A stretch of DNA of 64,000 nucleotides from Cristatella mucedo (GCA_009760855.2 WPIO01000011.1:6388501-6452500), one strand, 5' to 3'; counted from the stretch's first letter, positions 1 to 12,955 are shown. Program-made: numbers and translations. Notes: generated by a model not told the origin, from the sequence alone.

Positions 1-465
1 ATCTACTTCCCGATCAGGCGAAGCATCGTACCAACCGCTTCTCGGAATCCAAAAATCCACAAATACCTCTTTCAAACCTCAAATCCTTTGGAGACCGTGC
101 ATTTAGTTTGTACGCTCCCAAAGCCTGGAACTCCCTCCCGACCTGCGTCAGAACATCCTCTGATCTGACCACATTTAAAAAGAATTTAAAAACACATCTA
201 TTTAGGACAGCATTTAGTGGGTCCCTGTGATTTGTCCTCCATGTGCTTATGCGTGCTGACACTTTGCATGCTGCCACTAACCGCATTTGCATGCTGACCC
301 TGTGCATGTCACTGCTAACCATGTCATTCGTGTTGTTTTTTTGTCAAGCATTATATTTCTCACCATTCAATTACATTTCCCTTTGCAGCAAATGTAAAGC
401 GCCTAGAGAGGCATTGAGTTCTCTGAGGGCACTTTATCAAGTGCATTATTATTATCATTATTATG
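1..465 (+). mobile_element. LINE-A 3' end, cut by window start
   Basis: The window opens inside the LINE-A C-terminal coding region (the AKHRT to WNSLPT region). The FRTAFSGS stop is near 230, followed by the 3'UTR with CATGCTG motifs, the hairpin (about 388-437) and an ATT-rich tail to 465. Confidence 0.85.
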
Positions 466-660
466 TGATGAGCCGGCTTTTTTAGATAAGTATTGCTGAT
501 TGGTTTGTCTTGCAGATAATCGTTTCGGCGCGTTTATGATTCAAGTTGAGGTTTTTAGTGTATGTTTCAGATTTATGACTCTGCATGTAAGTGATAAATC
601 ACATTTATGGTCTGAGGTTTATGACTTAGCTGTGCTTAGGCAGTTTCAGGTTTTTACGTC

Positions 661-1345
661 TTAATAATAATAACTTGATATAGCACCCTCATAACTTACT
701 GTCCTTCTAGGCACTTTACATTTGTTGTAAAGGAAACGCAGTCGGATGGTTACTAGTAGTGTGCTGGACAAACGACAAGAATTACTCGTAAGAAGTGCCT
801 GACACAGGCTCAGCATGCAAATATTGGTCAGTGGCAGCATGCACAGAGTCAGCACGCATATGAAAGCCAAACACGAATCGCATGGCCTGCTAAACGCTCT
901 GACAAATAGGTGCATTTTTAGGTTCTTTTCAAATGGTCACGCCGGGGTCGTTGGTGGAAAAACAAGTAGGTGGTATTATGCAAAAATTAGGTGGTGTTAT
1001 GCATAGAGTAGTGATGGAATAAATCAGATAGGTATGCTGGGGCCAAAAAATGCAGGCACCAATAAGTGAGCGACTGAACCTTGAAGTCTTTTCTTAGTAG
1101 ATAGCTAGTGCACCTAAGCTTGAATTATTCAGATGTGGAACTGCAAGACTCACGACAGACAAGCTTAGCTGCAGAGTTTTCAACCAACTTAGGCACCTGA
1201 TTGGGCGGCCTGCAGTATTCAAGCAGTTAGTTACAGAAGTCGATGTAGGATGTCACAAACGCGTGAACGGATTTAGATTTTTATTGTTGTCTAAGCAAGC
1301 CCAAATATTAGTACTGTTATGTAGCTTCAAATCAGCAGACTGTAT
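661..1345 (-). mobile_element. LINE-A 3' end, degenerate
   Basis: Antisense copy that begins with TAATAATAATAA (tail), then the hairpin complement, 3'UTR and degraded C-terminal coding sequence up to the region complementary to KIRACLDKD. It is more diverged than the copies at 18.2 or 39.6 kb. Confidence 0.75.
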
Positions 1346-1779
1346 TGCTTTAAATAATTTTACTTTTGTTACAATAGCTGGAGCTAAATGTTGGAACTGA
1401 GAATAACAAAATAACAGTGTATTTGAAATCTAGCCCTTATTCATATGTTGGCTAAGCCTATCAACAGGAGCCTACTCAGTTAAAAATTTTATGAAAGGAT
1501 GAAATGCAAAAATTTCAAACCTGGCTTTAGCTCAGAGGAGTTCCTTAATTTTCTTCAATAATCAAAAAATACGTGTGAGCGGTTTGCAAGCTGTTCACAA
1601 CCAAATAGTATGCTACACTAAAAGCACTATTGATTGTGAGGCTCTACAAGCTCAGTTGAAGGAAATGCTTTCAATCATAGCTATGGAGCTATTAAATTAA
1701 CAAATCCAACTACTTTTTACCACCGGAAATGGACTTTCGTTATTTTAAGTTCTCTATCTTTAAGTTTTGATATCACATC
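1346..1779. other. AT-rich unassigned DNA
   Basis: No open frame, repeat relationship or RNA feature that I can support. Confidence 0.5.
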
Positions 1780-1885
1780 TCAATGCTTACCGAAAGCCAC
1801 TTAGGCAGCGAGTGCACTATACAAAACACCCACATGGTCTTTATGACTTTGTGGAGTTACATATGGAGATACATTACATTACATC
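1780..1885 (+). mobile_element. LINE-B 3' tail fragment
   Basis: It carries the family end: a TACCGAAAGCCACTTAGG-type sequence, ACAAAACACCCACATGG, TTGTGGAGTTAC, then ACATTACATTACAT. It matches 24690-24807, 52806-52925 and 57830-57947. Confidence 0.75.
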
Positions 1886-1959
1886 TCACAGGAAAAGGCT
1901 AAAGTATAAGTAGCTATCCCTCTACGTAAACCTCAATAACATTATGAGGACTGTACTCT

Positions 1960-2330
1960 GTTACACTTTAAAGCTTTGGGACAAACCTAGCTTGTTTACT
2001 TATCTCTGGCCCTAACTCACCAGGTTTAAGTAGAAATAAGGCAGCAGAGTAGTATTGGTTGACGTGACACACTGAAGGCAACTCTCTGGGTAGGCTAATC
2101 GCAGACGACCAGTGAAAATTACACAAAGCACTTGTCAACTGCTTTATGTTTGCCAGAGCCAAGCTCCTCAGTGATTCATCATGACTGAACTTGTAACAAG
2201 AATTGCTGTGCAGCAGCAAAGAAAGTTAAGACAATTCATAAAACAAGTAATTATCGGCAGACCAATCTTTATCTTAGTTCCATATATTGATCGTGATTCT
2301 TTAACATATCTTGTAAATATATTCCTTTCA
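1960..2330 (-). repeat. Unnamed dispersed repeat, long copy
   Basis: The part at about 2130-2320 (read on the minus strand) is the close match of 7588-7772. The shared stretch includes CTTTGCTGCTGCACAGCAATTC. An 83-codon minus frame (1968-2219) starts in the shared part (HSNSCYKFSHDESLRSLAL) and is open beyond it. The shared peptide is nearly the same in both copies. It may be an exon-derived repeat; no family is recognised. Confidence 0.55.
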
Positions 2331-2426
2331 CGCGATTGGTTGACCTTTTAGATGCCCTCATCGTTATTTTAGTCAGCATATGCGGATCTCGTGACAGATA
2401 AAGGGACACTAGCGAGTTTATTCACT

Positions 2427-3335
2427 TCATTCTCCATGTCGAACAGCATTGAGATCAGCTTTCGCACCAGCTCGAAAGACGCACACAGTTTGGCTATCGT
2501 CGCCGATGAGAACAAGTGCAGTATTGTGCTTCGACTGTCATCCACATGGGGTTCTTCAGCTGTGATGTACTTTGTCGCCGAAGATCCGCAACATCATCAA
2601 CCAAGGAGCCACTTTCATTGACACACTTGATGGCGCCGTATTTTGACAAGTAAATGTACTTTCCAGACATCGAAGGGCAGATGTCAAAAATGTGAAAGTT
2701 GGTCACTAGTCGCCACGACGAAAATCTGCCTTCGAGACTAATTGCCTCAATGAAAGACGTTTCAACCGAGTCTTTGACTGTCGTTCCCGCAACAAAGACA
2801 AGCTTTTCGGTGACTGCTAAATTATAGGCATCGTAAGCGAGAGGAATACCGGGCAACTGATTTTGCCGAGAGATTGACGAAAAAGCAATCTCTGGATGAG
2901 GCATACCGACGAGTACGGCGAGCAGGTCGGTGTCTGCACACAAATTGGCGAATTATTGGCGACTCAAAATTCTTCACCTCTCTTATAGCTTCCCATCGAT
3001 CCATAGCCAGAAGACCTCGCTGTAAGCGGATTATGGAGTGTGTCACCTTCAATCCTATAATAGCATCATTCCCGTAGGCATCAACTGTTAACACTTCGTC
3101 CCCAGACATATTTCCCGTTGTTCTCCAGCCACCTAGCTCTGTGCCTCGATAGCTAATTACTCGAAGCCCATTTGCAACACAGCGACAAGTATTCGACCTT
3201 CAGCGGTCACAGCAATGTCGGTGCACTTTACTGGCAATCTGAAGCTTGTCACGTCGGTCACAACAAATGGCTCACATTGACGCCGAGTTTCAATGCAGTA
3301 AGCAGCCACTGCAGGTTCTTCGTGATATGTGTTAG
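2427..3335 (-). pseudogene. NHL/beta-propeller-like gene relic with frameshifts
   Basis: Reading the minus strand from an acceptor-like TTTTGCAG at 3336-3343, coding-like sequence runs to a TGA at 2427-2429. It changes frame about three times, near 3160-3190, 2940 and 2530. Within each block there are no internal stops and the composition looks like a soluble beta-rich protein. The last block carries LIGDDSQTVCVF after a preceding LKNPMWMTV. This resembles the end of NHL-type propeller repeats (as in TRIM/NHL proteins), where a G-D-D/N turn precedes V-x-V-F. The frameshifts may be real decay or consensus errors in the assembly. The family call is an inference from short motifs only. Confidence 0.4.
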
Positions 3336-3343
3336 CTGCAAAA

Positions 3344-4547
3344 GTTAAAAGAGCTGGACGATAACATTTTCATGGAATATCTCTCGAATTTCAAAGTTTC
3401 CGAAATGGATTTATTCAACCGTTCAGCTGTTAACCACTGAAATAAGATTAACTGCTTTCATGACAGTTTCCGAATCGTGCAATCGGTTTGATTCAAACAA
3501 GGAATAAATTGCAGCTAGTTTCAAAAGTTTCTTAAATAAAATTTATTCTAAAGATCAAAAGCTAGTTTATTTTCACAAACAACAGACTGTATTTTTATAC
3601 TTTACTACTTGCATAACTAGTTGTAAACACGAGACACTTACATAGCTGCAATATGTTTATTATGCCAATCAATATCTCTTGAATGACCGTGTCTTTATTT
3701 GTTATTAACATTTAAATGCTAGCACGTTTAATCTGATGCTTTTAAAACACATTCATTCCTTTCTAGGGGTAATATATATAATCATAATTCATGATTAGCT
3801 CCATGGCAGGCCTTTCGACAATCACACATAATTTTATTGAACGGTCGAAAATTTGTTCAATCGACTCGTTGGCTGCTGGGCCGTCCGATGGCTTGCAGAA
3901 GCGTGTGCAGTCTTACTGGCTAGTCATTGATCGATGACGAGCACTTCTAATATCAGATCTTGGATGGCTGAGTTGCGATAAAAAGCTCTTATGATAACGA
4001 AATTCTGCAATCCAATAGTTGGTGATCACTGGCAGCTTATCAGCGGGGTAAGTGTAAGATATCATACCGGCTAGCTAGATACATGCTAAAAGGTTAGCGA
4101 TCTAGACATATCTATCCATTAAGCTTGGATAGACTATCTTTAAAAGTTTGCCTTAGTAATAGGTCAGGCTGATCTTTTGAAAAACGGAGCTGCGATCAGC
4201 AATTTACAGGCACCTGCAGATTCAAGCATCGACAAGACTTATTGTCTCATTTAGGAGAGTTTCAGAAGAGATACCTCTGGCAGCCAATGTATAATGTTCG
4301 CCTAAATTATTCAAATAACAAAGAAAGAGAGCTAGCCAATGCAAAGTCCTTAAATAAAATACGCAGCCATGCGAACATTATTTTAACGAAGCTTTAAGAT
4401 GTTAAACCAGACCTATTCGCCAATTGTAAGCTAAGTTTCACTGTGGAAAGATTGAACTTTATATCAGCTACTTCAACGGCTGGGTATGCAACTCAAATAT
4501 CTGACAATATCTTATGAGTCAATTCAAGAGAGCAGCAACTGAGTTAC
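3344..4547. other. AT-rich unassigned DNA
   Basis: Probable intron or intergenic space between the NHL-like blocks at 3335 and 4648. I see no supported feature inside. Confidence 0.4.
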
Positions 4548-4648
4548 CTTGTGATGATGTGCTCTCAGCCATGGTTGTGGTATTGTCAGAGTGACGACGG
4601 CAGTATGCTTTAAAGACGCTGCACCACTCAACTGCTCAACGCGAGGAG
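4548..4648 (-). pseudogene. Possible upstream exon of the NHL-like relic
   Basis: On the minus strand a TTCTTTTCAG acceptor borders 4648 and an AAG/GTAACT donor borders 4548. The 101-nt interval is open in one frame only, encoding 33 residues that include VVTLTIPQPW. The exon ends in phase 0 whereas the next block needs phase 1, so the link to 3335 is not proven. Confidence 0.25.
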
Positions 4649-5236
4649 CTGAAAAGAAATTACACGTAACAATGCTATTCAGGGTTATATTCACTGATAC
4701 AATTTAGAGGAACTTGAGAAGTTCTTGCGGGTGGTGGTAAACATATTTGCATGTGCATTTACTAGACTGGCAGTAGAGCGGCCTCTCAAGGGAACTGTCT
4801 AATTAGGTTTAGGAAATGAAAAAAGGAAGGCGCATTGGATTTTCTCGTAGGCTAGCTTAGCATGACTACATCCTAGCCTAAAATTTAGAAACGTAAAACA
4901 AGTAACGCATGTCGTGTCATTAATCACCAGTTTAGGAAGTGATCGAATCAAAACAACTTGCAAATCTTCAATCGGATCGGTGATTAGTAAAGTAGCCATA
5001 GATACCGACTAGACGATAAGAAAATAATGAAAAGCAGATTTGTAATGCAAATAAATGCAAAATATATGGAAAAATCACGATAAACATTGACGATAAAGTC
5101 GTGATTTCGAACTGACAAAATTATTTTGAACATCATGACTTTTTTAACGGAAATAGAAGACTTCCAAATATATTATTTCTAAAAGCAAGTAATTTAAGTT
5201 AGTTTATTTTAAAATTCTTAGGAATCCCTGGAAATC
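4649..5236. other. AT-rich unassigned DNA
   Basis: There is a minus open frame of 66 codons (4799-4999) with no recognisable motif; probably chance. Nothing else is supported. Confidence 0.4.
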
Positions 5237-5856
5237 ATGATGCCATTTTGTTACTGCCAATACTGTGTTTGCAACTTCCTCTTATACTTGTCTGAAGATG
5301 CCTGTGAAAACCTAGTACATCGCTTTTCGAGCTTCTTTGTTCAGAAGATAGACAATACCAGGGAGTCCATCCCTTCGATGGCAGCACCCCCTCTCGGATG
5401 TTGTCCCTCCATTTTTTACAGCACCACAATGGCTACATTCAATCAGGTAACAAGCGGCCTTGTCATGAAGTTCATATCCCAATCAAAGAAGACAGCAAGT
5501 CATTTGGACCCTATTCCCACTGCCCTGCTCATAGGTTGCATTGATTTGCTGCCACCATGCAAAACTAAAATCAGTAGTCATCATATGTCATTAGCATCAG
5601 GTAATGTCAATGAACCTCTCAAAGAAGCTGTAGTCAAGCCACTGCTCCAGAAACTGGCGCTAGACCAAGAGAACTTGAAAAATTACCAACCGGTCTCATT
5701 TCTATGATTTCTATAAAAGTCACTGGAATGAGTCTTGGCAGACTAGCTGAACTCATTTATTAAAGCTTCAAACTTTGCTAGTAAGTTCCAGTTTAGCTTT
5801 AAAGCTAATCACTCCACAGAAGCAGCTTTCCTTCGAGCGTACAATGTCCACTTAGA

Positions 5857-6672
5857 AATAATAATAATAATAACAATAATATTAATAATTCACTTGATAA
5901 ACCGCCCTCAGAGAACTTAATCTCTCTCTAGGCGCTTTACATTTGCTGTAAAGTGAAATGCAATTGAATGGTAAGTAAAATCATGCTTGAAAAACAAACG
6001 AAATGAATATAATATGGTTAGGGGTGACATGCACAGGGTTAGCATGCAAATTTGGTTAGTGGCAGCATGCACAGCGTCAGCACGCATAAGCACATCAAGG
6101 ACGAATCACAGGGACCCACTAAATGCTGTCCTAAATAGACGTGTTTTTAGGTTCCTTTTAAATGTGGTCAGGTCAGGGGATGTTCTGACGCAGGTCGGGA
6201 GGGAGTTCCAGGCTTTGGGAGCATATGAACTAAATTCACGGTCTCCAAAGGATTTAAGGTTTGTATGAGGTATTTCTAGACTGTTGGATTCCGAAAAGCG
6301 GGTGGTACGATGCTTGGCCTGATGGGGTAGATTATCTGACAGATAGGCTGGAGCCATAGAATGAAGGGACCTGAAAGTGAGCGACAAAACCTTGAAGTCA
6401 ATCCGTTGCATGACTGGTAGCCAGTGCAGGTCGGCGAGAAGTGGAGTAATGTGGCAACTGCGACTCTCACGACAGACAAGCCTAGCTGCAGAGTTTTGCA
6501 CCAGCTGCAATCGCCTGATCGCACATGCTGGTAGGCCAGTAAGCAGTGAGTTTCAGAAGTCGAGACGGGATGTCACGAATGCATGGACCAACTTAGATGT
6601 GGTATCTTTATCTAAACAAGCCCGAATTTTAGCAATGTTATGAAGAGCATATAGGTTAAGTATCTGCTTTTT
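5857..6672 (-). mobile_element. LINE-A 3' fragment nested inside older LINE-A
   Basis: An antisense insertion that separates the host element between NHSTEAAFLR and LDFSAAFD. It starts with AATAATAATAATAATAAC (tail), then the hairpin, 3'UTR and a well-kept C-terminal frame of 134 codons (6106-6510). It is much less decayed than its host, so it is younger. Confidence 0.85.
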
Positions 6673-7587
6673 TTGCTTGATTTTTCGGCAGCTTTTGATG
6701 CTACCAATGGTAAAGTTTTTTGAGCAACCCTTGTCCTGCCTGGGCATCACCTGCACCGAACTGCAATAGTTGAGATATTATCTCAGTGAGAGACTTCGGA
6801 GTAGTGATGTATGTAGACAAAGATCATCCGAAGGGGCTCTGAAATATGGGGTACCTTACGGCTCCTTGCTCGGTCCTGTACTTTTTACGGTCTGCACTCT
6901 CCTTCTAGCCCATGTGATTGCCAAACACAATCTAGGCTTTCACTTCTAAGCAGACTAGACTCAGGTGTACCTTTGCTTTGATCTCTCCCAGCCACCGAGC
7001 ACCTCAAATTTTCTCAACTCCCTTGCTGCATGTATTGAAGACTTTCGCATATTCATAGCAGCAGATCTTTTTAATTGAACGATGATAAAACCAACGTACT
7101 ACTGGTGTATTACTGGTAAACTAACGTATTACTGGCAAAACGAACGTGATTCAGAAACTGGAAAGGCTAAGGCTCGCAATTGACTTTGCCAGCATATCTC
7201 CTGTAGAATCTGCATGAAATCTATATGTCATGGTCAAAAGTGACCTTTCGTTTCACTACCACATCAGTCTCACAATCAAGTCTGCCTGATTTCAGCTACC
7301 TAACATTGCGAACATTCGGGCTTGTTTAGACAGTGACACTGTAACTAAGTTGGCCATGCATTTGTGACATCCCGTCTGGACTTCTGTAACACACTGCTTG
7401 CTGGCCTACCAGCATGTGCAATCAGGCGATTGCAGCTGGTGCAAAACTCTGCAGCAAGGATTGTCTGTCGAGAGCGTTGCAGTTGTCACATTACACCACT
7501 TCTCGCCAACCTGCACTGGCTACCAGTCAAGCAACGGATCAACTTCAAGGTTTTATTAGCTGACTTTTAAGTCACTTCATTCTTACA

Positions 7588-7772
7588 AGATATGTTAAAG
7601 AATCACGTTTAATATATTGAACTAAGATAAAGATTGGTTTGCCGATAATTACTTGTTTTGTGAATTGTCTTAACTTTCTTTGCTGCTGCACAGCAATTCA
7701 TGTTACAAGTTCAGTCATGATAAATCACTGAGGAGCTTGGCTCTGGCAAACTTAAACAAGTTGACAAGTGCT
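7588..7772 (+). repeat. Unnamed dispersed repeat inside LINE-A, short copy
   Basis: A 185-bp block between the LINE-A sequences TCACTTCATTCTT and CTCCAGCC. It matches the reverse complement of about 2130-2320 at roughly 93% by eye. A few LINE-A bases (TGG) are missing at the junction. Confidence 0.65.
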
Positions 7773-8279
7773 CCAGCCTATTTGTCGGATCTACTCCTCC
7801 ACCAGGCCAAGCATCTTACCACCCGCTTTTCGGAATCCAACAGTCTACAAATACCTCGTACAAATCTCAAATCCTTTGGAGACCGTGCATTTAGTTCGTA
7901 TGCTCCCAAAGCCTGGAACTCCCTCTGACCTGCGTCAGAACATCCCCTGACCTTACCACATTTAAAAAGAATTTTAAAACGCACCTATTTAGGAAAGCAT
8001 GTAGCATTTAGTGGTTCTCTGTGACTCGTCCTTTATGTGCCTATGCGTGCTGACACTGTGCATGCTGCCAGTAACCACATGTGCATGCTGACCCTGTGCA
8101 TGTCACCCCTAACCATATTCATGTTGGTTGTTTATCAAGCATGATATTACTCACCATCCAATTGCATTTCCCGTTGCAGTAAATATAAAGCACCTAGAAA
8201 GACATTGAGTTCTCTGATTGTGCTTTATCAAGTGCATTAATATTATTAGTATGATCAGGACACAGAGGTGCACAACCAG

Positions 8280-8410
8280 ATGTTCACCGCCTACTAATCG
8301 TAGCAGAGTAGTTCGTAGTTATCAGAATTTGATAGATAAACACTTATTTTATAAATAATGTGGACCACAATAGCATCTTGCTATTAGTGGATTCTCGTGG
8401 ACTCTCGTTT
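8280..8410. repeat. Unnamed dispersed repeat, copy 1
   Basis: It matches 12818-12955 through ATGTTCACCGCCTA, TACCAGAATTTGATA-type and GGATTC segments. It lies right after a LINE-A tail here and right before a LINE-A fragment there. Confidence 0.5.
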
Positions 8411-10269
8411 TCATTACCCCACAACTGAGGCACCCGTGTGTATATATTCGCTTGAGAATCGTGTGCAAAGAACTTCACATGGATGCAAAAGTCCATCGCT
8501 TAGTATCTTTCATTCAGCAAGTTTTCGTCTGATTTTTGGTCGTTCTCTAAACTGAATGTGTTTATTTCAATATTTATCAATCTTAATTTAATATTATTTA
8601 GTTACCTCTGAATTTTTGAACAACTTCAGGGACCTAATTATGGCCAGGTCACTCATAAATAAGGACGGGTTGTAAAAAATATTTTACCATAGCCGAATAA
8701 TTTGTAATAATATTACATTTCCATAGCACCCTCACTCAACTGAATCTGTCACAAAGAGAATATGCAAATGCCGGTCAGGCTGCGAAAGAGAGATTTACTT
8801 ACAATATCTACATAACTATCTACATAAACTGCCCATGCTGTGTGGAATTCGAAATAGTCATGACATAAATAACGATCTTTCTGGTCAGGTCGGCACCAGG
8901 TGGATGGACTATGCTGTTGACTCTCTTCCTAAACAGCTCTCTCTTCGGCTTACAGCAAGGGCTACCTAGTGCCGATAAGGCTAGTAAGACGCTATTCTCC
9001 TACGATGTGGGTCGCCGGATTACGAAGGTGCACAACCGAAAGGCCACAACCGATCCGACGTTCGGCATGGGCATCAGTGACGCCCCTTCAGCCAAGACCT
9101 TGCTGCTGCCCGAACCTGCGTTCACGAGCATCGCGATGGCAGGTGGTTGCCTGGCTTTAGCCTAAGGAGGTGGCTCTCTTGATTCTCGGTCTGCCCGGTC
9201 TGAGGCCGGATGGACTGGTGGCCGGGTCAATATTGAAGGCGCAGCCAGCGGTTTCTGCTCAAACAGGGTTTGAGAGGCAGAATGCTTCTGTCTAGTTTTG
9301 CCCCTTCTCTTTGTACTCGAAGACTCAGCAGATCGAGTCAAATTGGCTGGTACTCGGCAGCGCTAGAGTCTTGGCTGAAAGCACTTGCCAATGAGGCGTC
9401 CTTGCATCTGCGTCATAGGCATCAGTTCCTCTCACCGCCTATCATCTACATGTCTTGATTGCAAGACGTTACTCCAACTTATGTCGTTGCTGTCAGTGGC
9501 TTTCATCATTCACTTGGCTTGAGTGAGATCTTGATTGGACAACCAGCCAAAGTCAGCAAATAACTTCAGTTTGATGACATTAGGGCCGGCTGCTTGCCTC
9601 CAGCTAGCCACTCGACAGAGGCCTGGACTGCCACGGCCAGCATGCAGCAGTCTGCTCTCTTAGAGCAATAAGGCATTAACCCACTGGCTGCAATGCTTGC
9701 AGTCAGGAATGCTATTGGCTGAAGTGGAAGTGATCTGCTCCTGCTGCTCTGGGCACAAATCCAGCCTGTTGACTTTCCTGTGTGCGACTGCCGGCCTAGC
9801 AACTCATCGAGATAATCACTCGTAGGCATACTCACTGGTATGGCTAGTCGTTAAAAGACATAGTCGCTAATAGAGGATTTCAGCCACAGGAATAGATCGC
9901 TAGGCGTTCGGCTGCATCAGATTCTTCGACTGCCACGATCCACAGGCCCTGCTTCCATGTCGATCTGCTTGTGTCTCGGCGATACTTGGCTAAGCTAGTG
10001 CAGCTTGAGCGATTCGTTGTATACTAAGTCTAAATAACGTGGATGCATATCGTTCCTTAGCCTTCCAGACTTGCTGCCGGTGACGATGACAGTCGTTCGT
10101 GCTAATGCAGCTGCTTTCCTGGGTTGGGGTCGGCCTCCTGCTTAGTGCTGCCACCAATTGTTCGGGTCCTGAACCAAAGCACCCTCAGCTCTTGAACAAG
10201 GTTCCTCCGATTGAAGTCCTAGAGTTGTATGCAGCCAAGCTTCGTGCATGCAAGCCAGCCGTAGACACT
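8411..10269. other. Unassigned region, GC-richer from ~8,880
   Basis: A diverged antisense LINE-A tail remnant may lie at 8700-8800. From about 8880 to 10090 base composition is more balanced. Short open frames occur on both strands (for example 8911-9165 + and 9566-9835 -), but none has a recognisable motif or supported splice sites. Confidence 0.35.
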
Positions 10270-10475
10270 ACTAATTATAATGCTTATGCCTGCTGACGCT
10301 GGGCATGCTGCAACCACCCGTATTTGCATGCTGATCCGGTGAATGTCATCGCTAAGCATATTACTCCTTTTGTTCGTTTAGCATGCTAACCATTCAATCG
10401 TGCTTCCCTTACAGCAATTATAAAGTGCCTAGAAAGAGATTGAGCTCTTTGAGGATGCTATAACCAATTGCTACA
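10270..10475 (+). mobile_element. LINE-A 3'UTR and hairpin, degenerate
   Basis: CATGCTGCAACCAC, GCATGCTGATCCGGTGAATG and the AAAGTGCCTAGAAAGAGATT hairpin arm identify it. No coding part is kept. Confidence 0.7.
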
Positions 10476-10524
10476 TGGTTTTCAAAATTTGATCGCTTAC
10501 CTATACCTTTACCTATACTCTTGT

Positions 10525-10900
10525 GAACCTCAAACCCTTTGAGAACCGTGCCTTGAACTCCTGTGCTCAGAAAGCCTAGAACTCACTTCCGACGTGCGTC
10601 ACGACATCCTCTGGTATGACCACATTTAAGAAATAAAAACGCATCTATTTATAACAGCATCTAGTAGATCTATGCAATTCGTCCTTCATGTGCTTATGCA
10701 TGCTGGCACTGTGCATGCTGCGACTAATCAAACTTGCATGCTGACCCTGTGAATGTCACTCACAACCATGTTACTCTTGTTGTTTATCGAGCATGCAACC
10801 GTAACTATTAAATCGTGCTTCCTTCGCAGCAAGTGTAAAGTGCCTAGACAGACACTGAGTTCTATGAAAGCACTATTTCAAATTTATTATTAGTATTCTT
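10525..10900 (+). mobile_element. LINE-A 3' end, degenerate
   Basis: Starts in the region for LKSF--RAF (AACCTCAAACCCTTTGAG), runs through the decayed C-terminus and 3'UTR, and ends in the hairpin and ATTTATTATTAGTATT. Confidence 0.75.
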
Positions 10901-11299
10901 AATTTTCTTACAAAAAATGATAGAATATGAACGTGTAAGCTAGATGGAAATACAGAACTAGTGCAGCATAATTATAGCTATTGGGCAACTTTACTTAAAT
11001 ATAGATTTTTAGGGGTGGTATTTCTCTGAATTTACCGTGCAAGCGTATTGGTTTGTTTGTGTGTAATTCTTTAACAAGCCACAACAATAGGTTGTTGAAC
11101 TCACAAGTTAAAAGGCTGTCTACTAAGTTGGAGCCACCTGCTTACTGCATTCCGTCAGGTTTTGGCGTTTAATTTTGACGCAGTTTGTTTGAAATTTAGA
11201 TCTTTCAAGTTTTTGCATTAAAAATTAAGAAATTTCTTTCAATTACCGCGTTCAACCATGCTCATTAAAATTAAATAGAAGTAGCTGAATTTATAATAG
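10901..11299. other. AT-rich unassigned DNA
   Basis: No supported feature. Confidence 0.4.
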
Positions 11300-11965
11300 C
11301 AATACTAGTGCATTTGATAAGGCAGGCTCAGAGAACTCAATATCGTTGAAGCCATGATGTATTTGCTGCAAAGGAAGCTCGATCTAATGGTTAGTGGTTG
11401 CATGCTCAATAAACAACAAGAACAACATGTTTAAGGCTGACATTCACAAGGTCAGCATGCAAGTTTGGTTAGTGGCAGCATGCACAGTGTCGGGACGCAT
11501 AAACACATAAAAGTTGAATCACAGGAACCCACTAAAAACTGTAATAAATATATGCATTTGTAGTTTCTTTTCAATAAAAACAAGTCAGAGATGTCGAGAA
11601 GCAAGTCGAAAGTGAGATGCCGGTATTGGGAGCATACACTGTCTATTAATGATTGAGATGTGTGCGAGGTATAGATAAACGATTAGATTCGTAAAGTAGG
11701 TGGTACAATTTTTAGCCTAGCGGGGAAGTAGATCTTTTAGGTAGGCTGGAGCCAAAGAATGAAAGGACCTAAAAGTGAGTGACCTAACCTTCAAGTTGAT
11801 GCGCTGCCTAACTGTGAGCCAGAGCAGGTCGGCGAGAATTAGTGTGACCTGGCATCTGCGATGCTCACGACAGACAGGTCAAGCTGCAGAGATTTGCAGT
11901 AGCTTTTTAGTGCGTTATTCGAAGCGCCGGTAGGCCAGCAAGCAGTGATAATTCAGTAGTCTCAT
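11300..11965 (-). mobile_element. LINE-A 3' end, degenerate
   Basis: Antisense copy running from the tail/hairpin (GCATTTGATAAGG..CTCAGAGAACTCAAT) through the 3'UTR (GTCAGCATGCAAGTTTGG) to the C-terminal coding part (CTAAAAGTGAGTGACC). Confidence 0.75.
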
Positions 11966-12215
11966 TTATTTAGTGCCAGATTAGCCTTGGCGAAAATCAA
12001 GAAGATACTGCAAACGGTACAGATACATTCACTAGACGATGCGACCCAATGATTCGTAACTTGAAATGTAAGTCATTCACCCTAGCCCTGCTTGAAGTGG
12101 CGAGCTTTAAGGACTAACACGTTAAACAGAGTCAGAAATCTTGCTATTCCATTGTAATGCTTGTAAAGACTTAGCCACGTCTTTAATTTTTCAGAAAACC
12201 TGTTCCTCTCGATTA

Positions 12216-12817
<602 letters not shown>

Positions 12818-12955
12818 ATGTTCACCGCCTAGTAATCGTAAAAATGAAGTTCCTAGTTACCAGAATTTGATAAAAGACTTAACTCTCGTTGTATAAACAA
12901 TCTTGACCAGACTAACACCTGTCTGGTAGTGGAATTTCACGGATTCACATGGATT
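12818..12955. repeat. Unnamed dispersed repeat, copy 2
   Basis: Match of 8280-8410. It is directly followed by a LINE-A fragment. Confidence 0.5.

Larger units (their letters stand above)
5237..8250 (+). mobile_element. LINE-A, longest copy, with two nested insertions
   Basis: The three pieces are 5290-5856, 6673-7587 and 7773-8250. Piece 1 encodes the region just before and into the reverse transcriptase (SQSKKTASHLDPIPTALL, LKEAVVKPLL, NYQPVS), then NHSTEAAFLR. Piece 2 resumes with RT motif A, LDFSAAFD, at 6676-6699, then YGVP-GSLLGPVLF. The catalytic YADD box at 6947-6958 is destroyed: both the Y and the final D codons are stops. Piece 3 holds the C-terminus, 3'UTR, hairpin and tail. The family resembles the L2/CR1 clade of non-LTR elements. 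Many stops and frameshifts make it an old dead copy. Confidence 0.8.
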
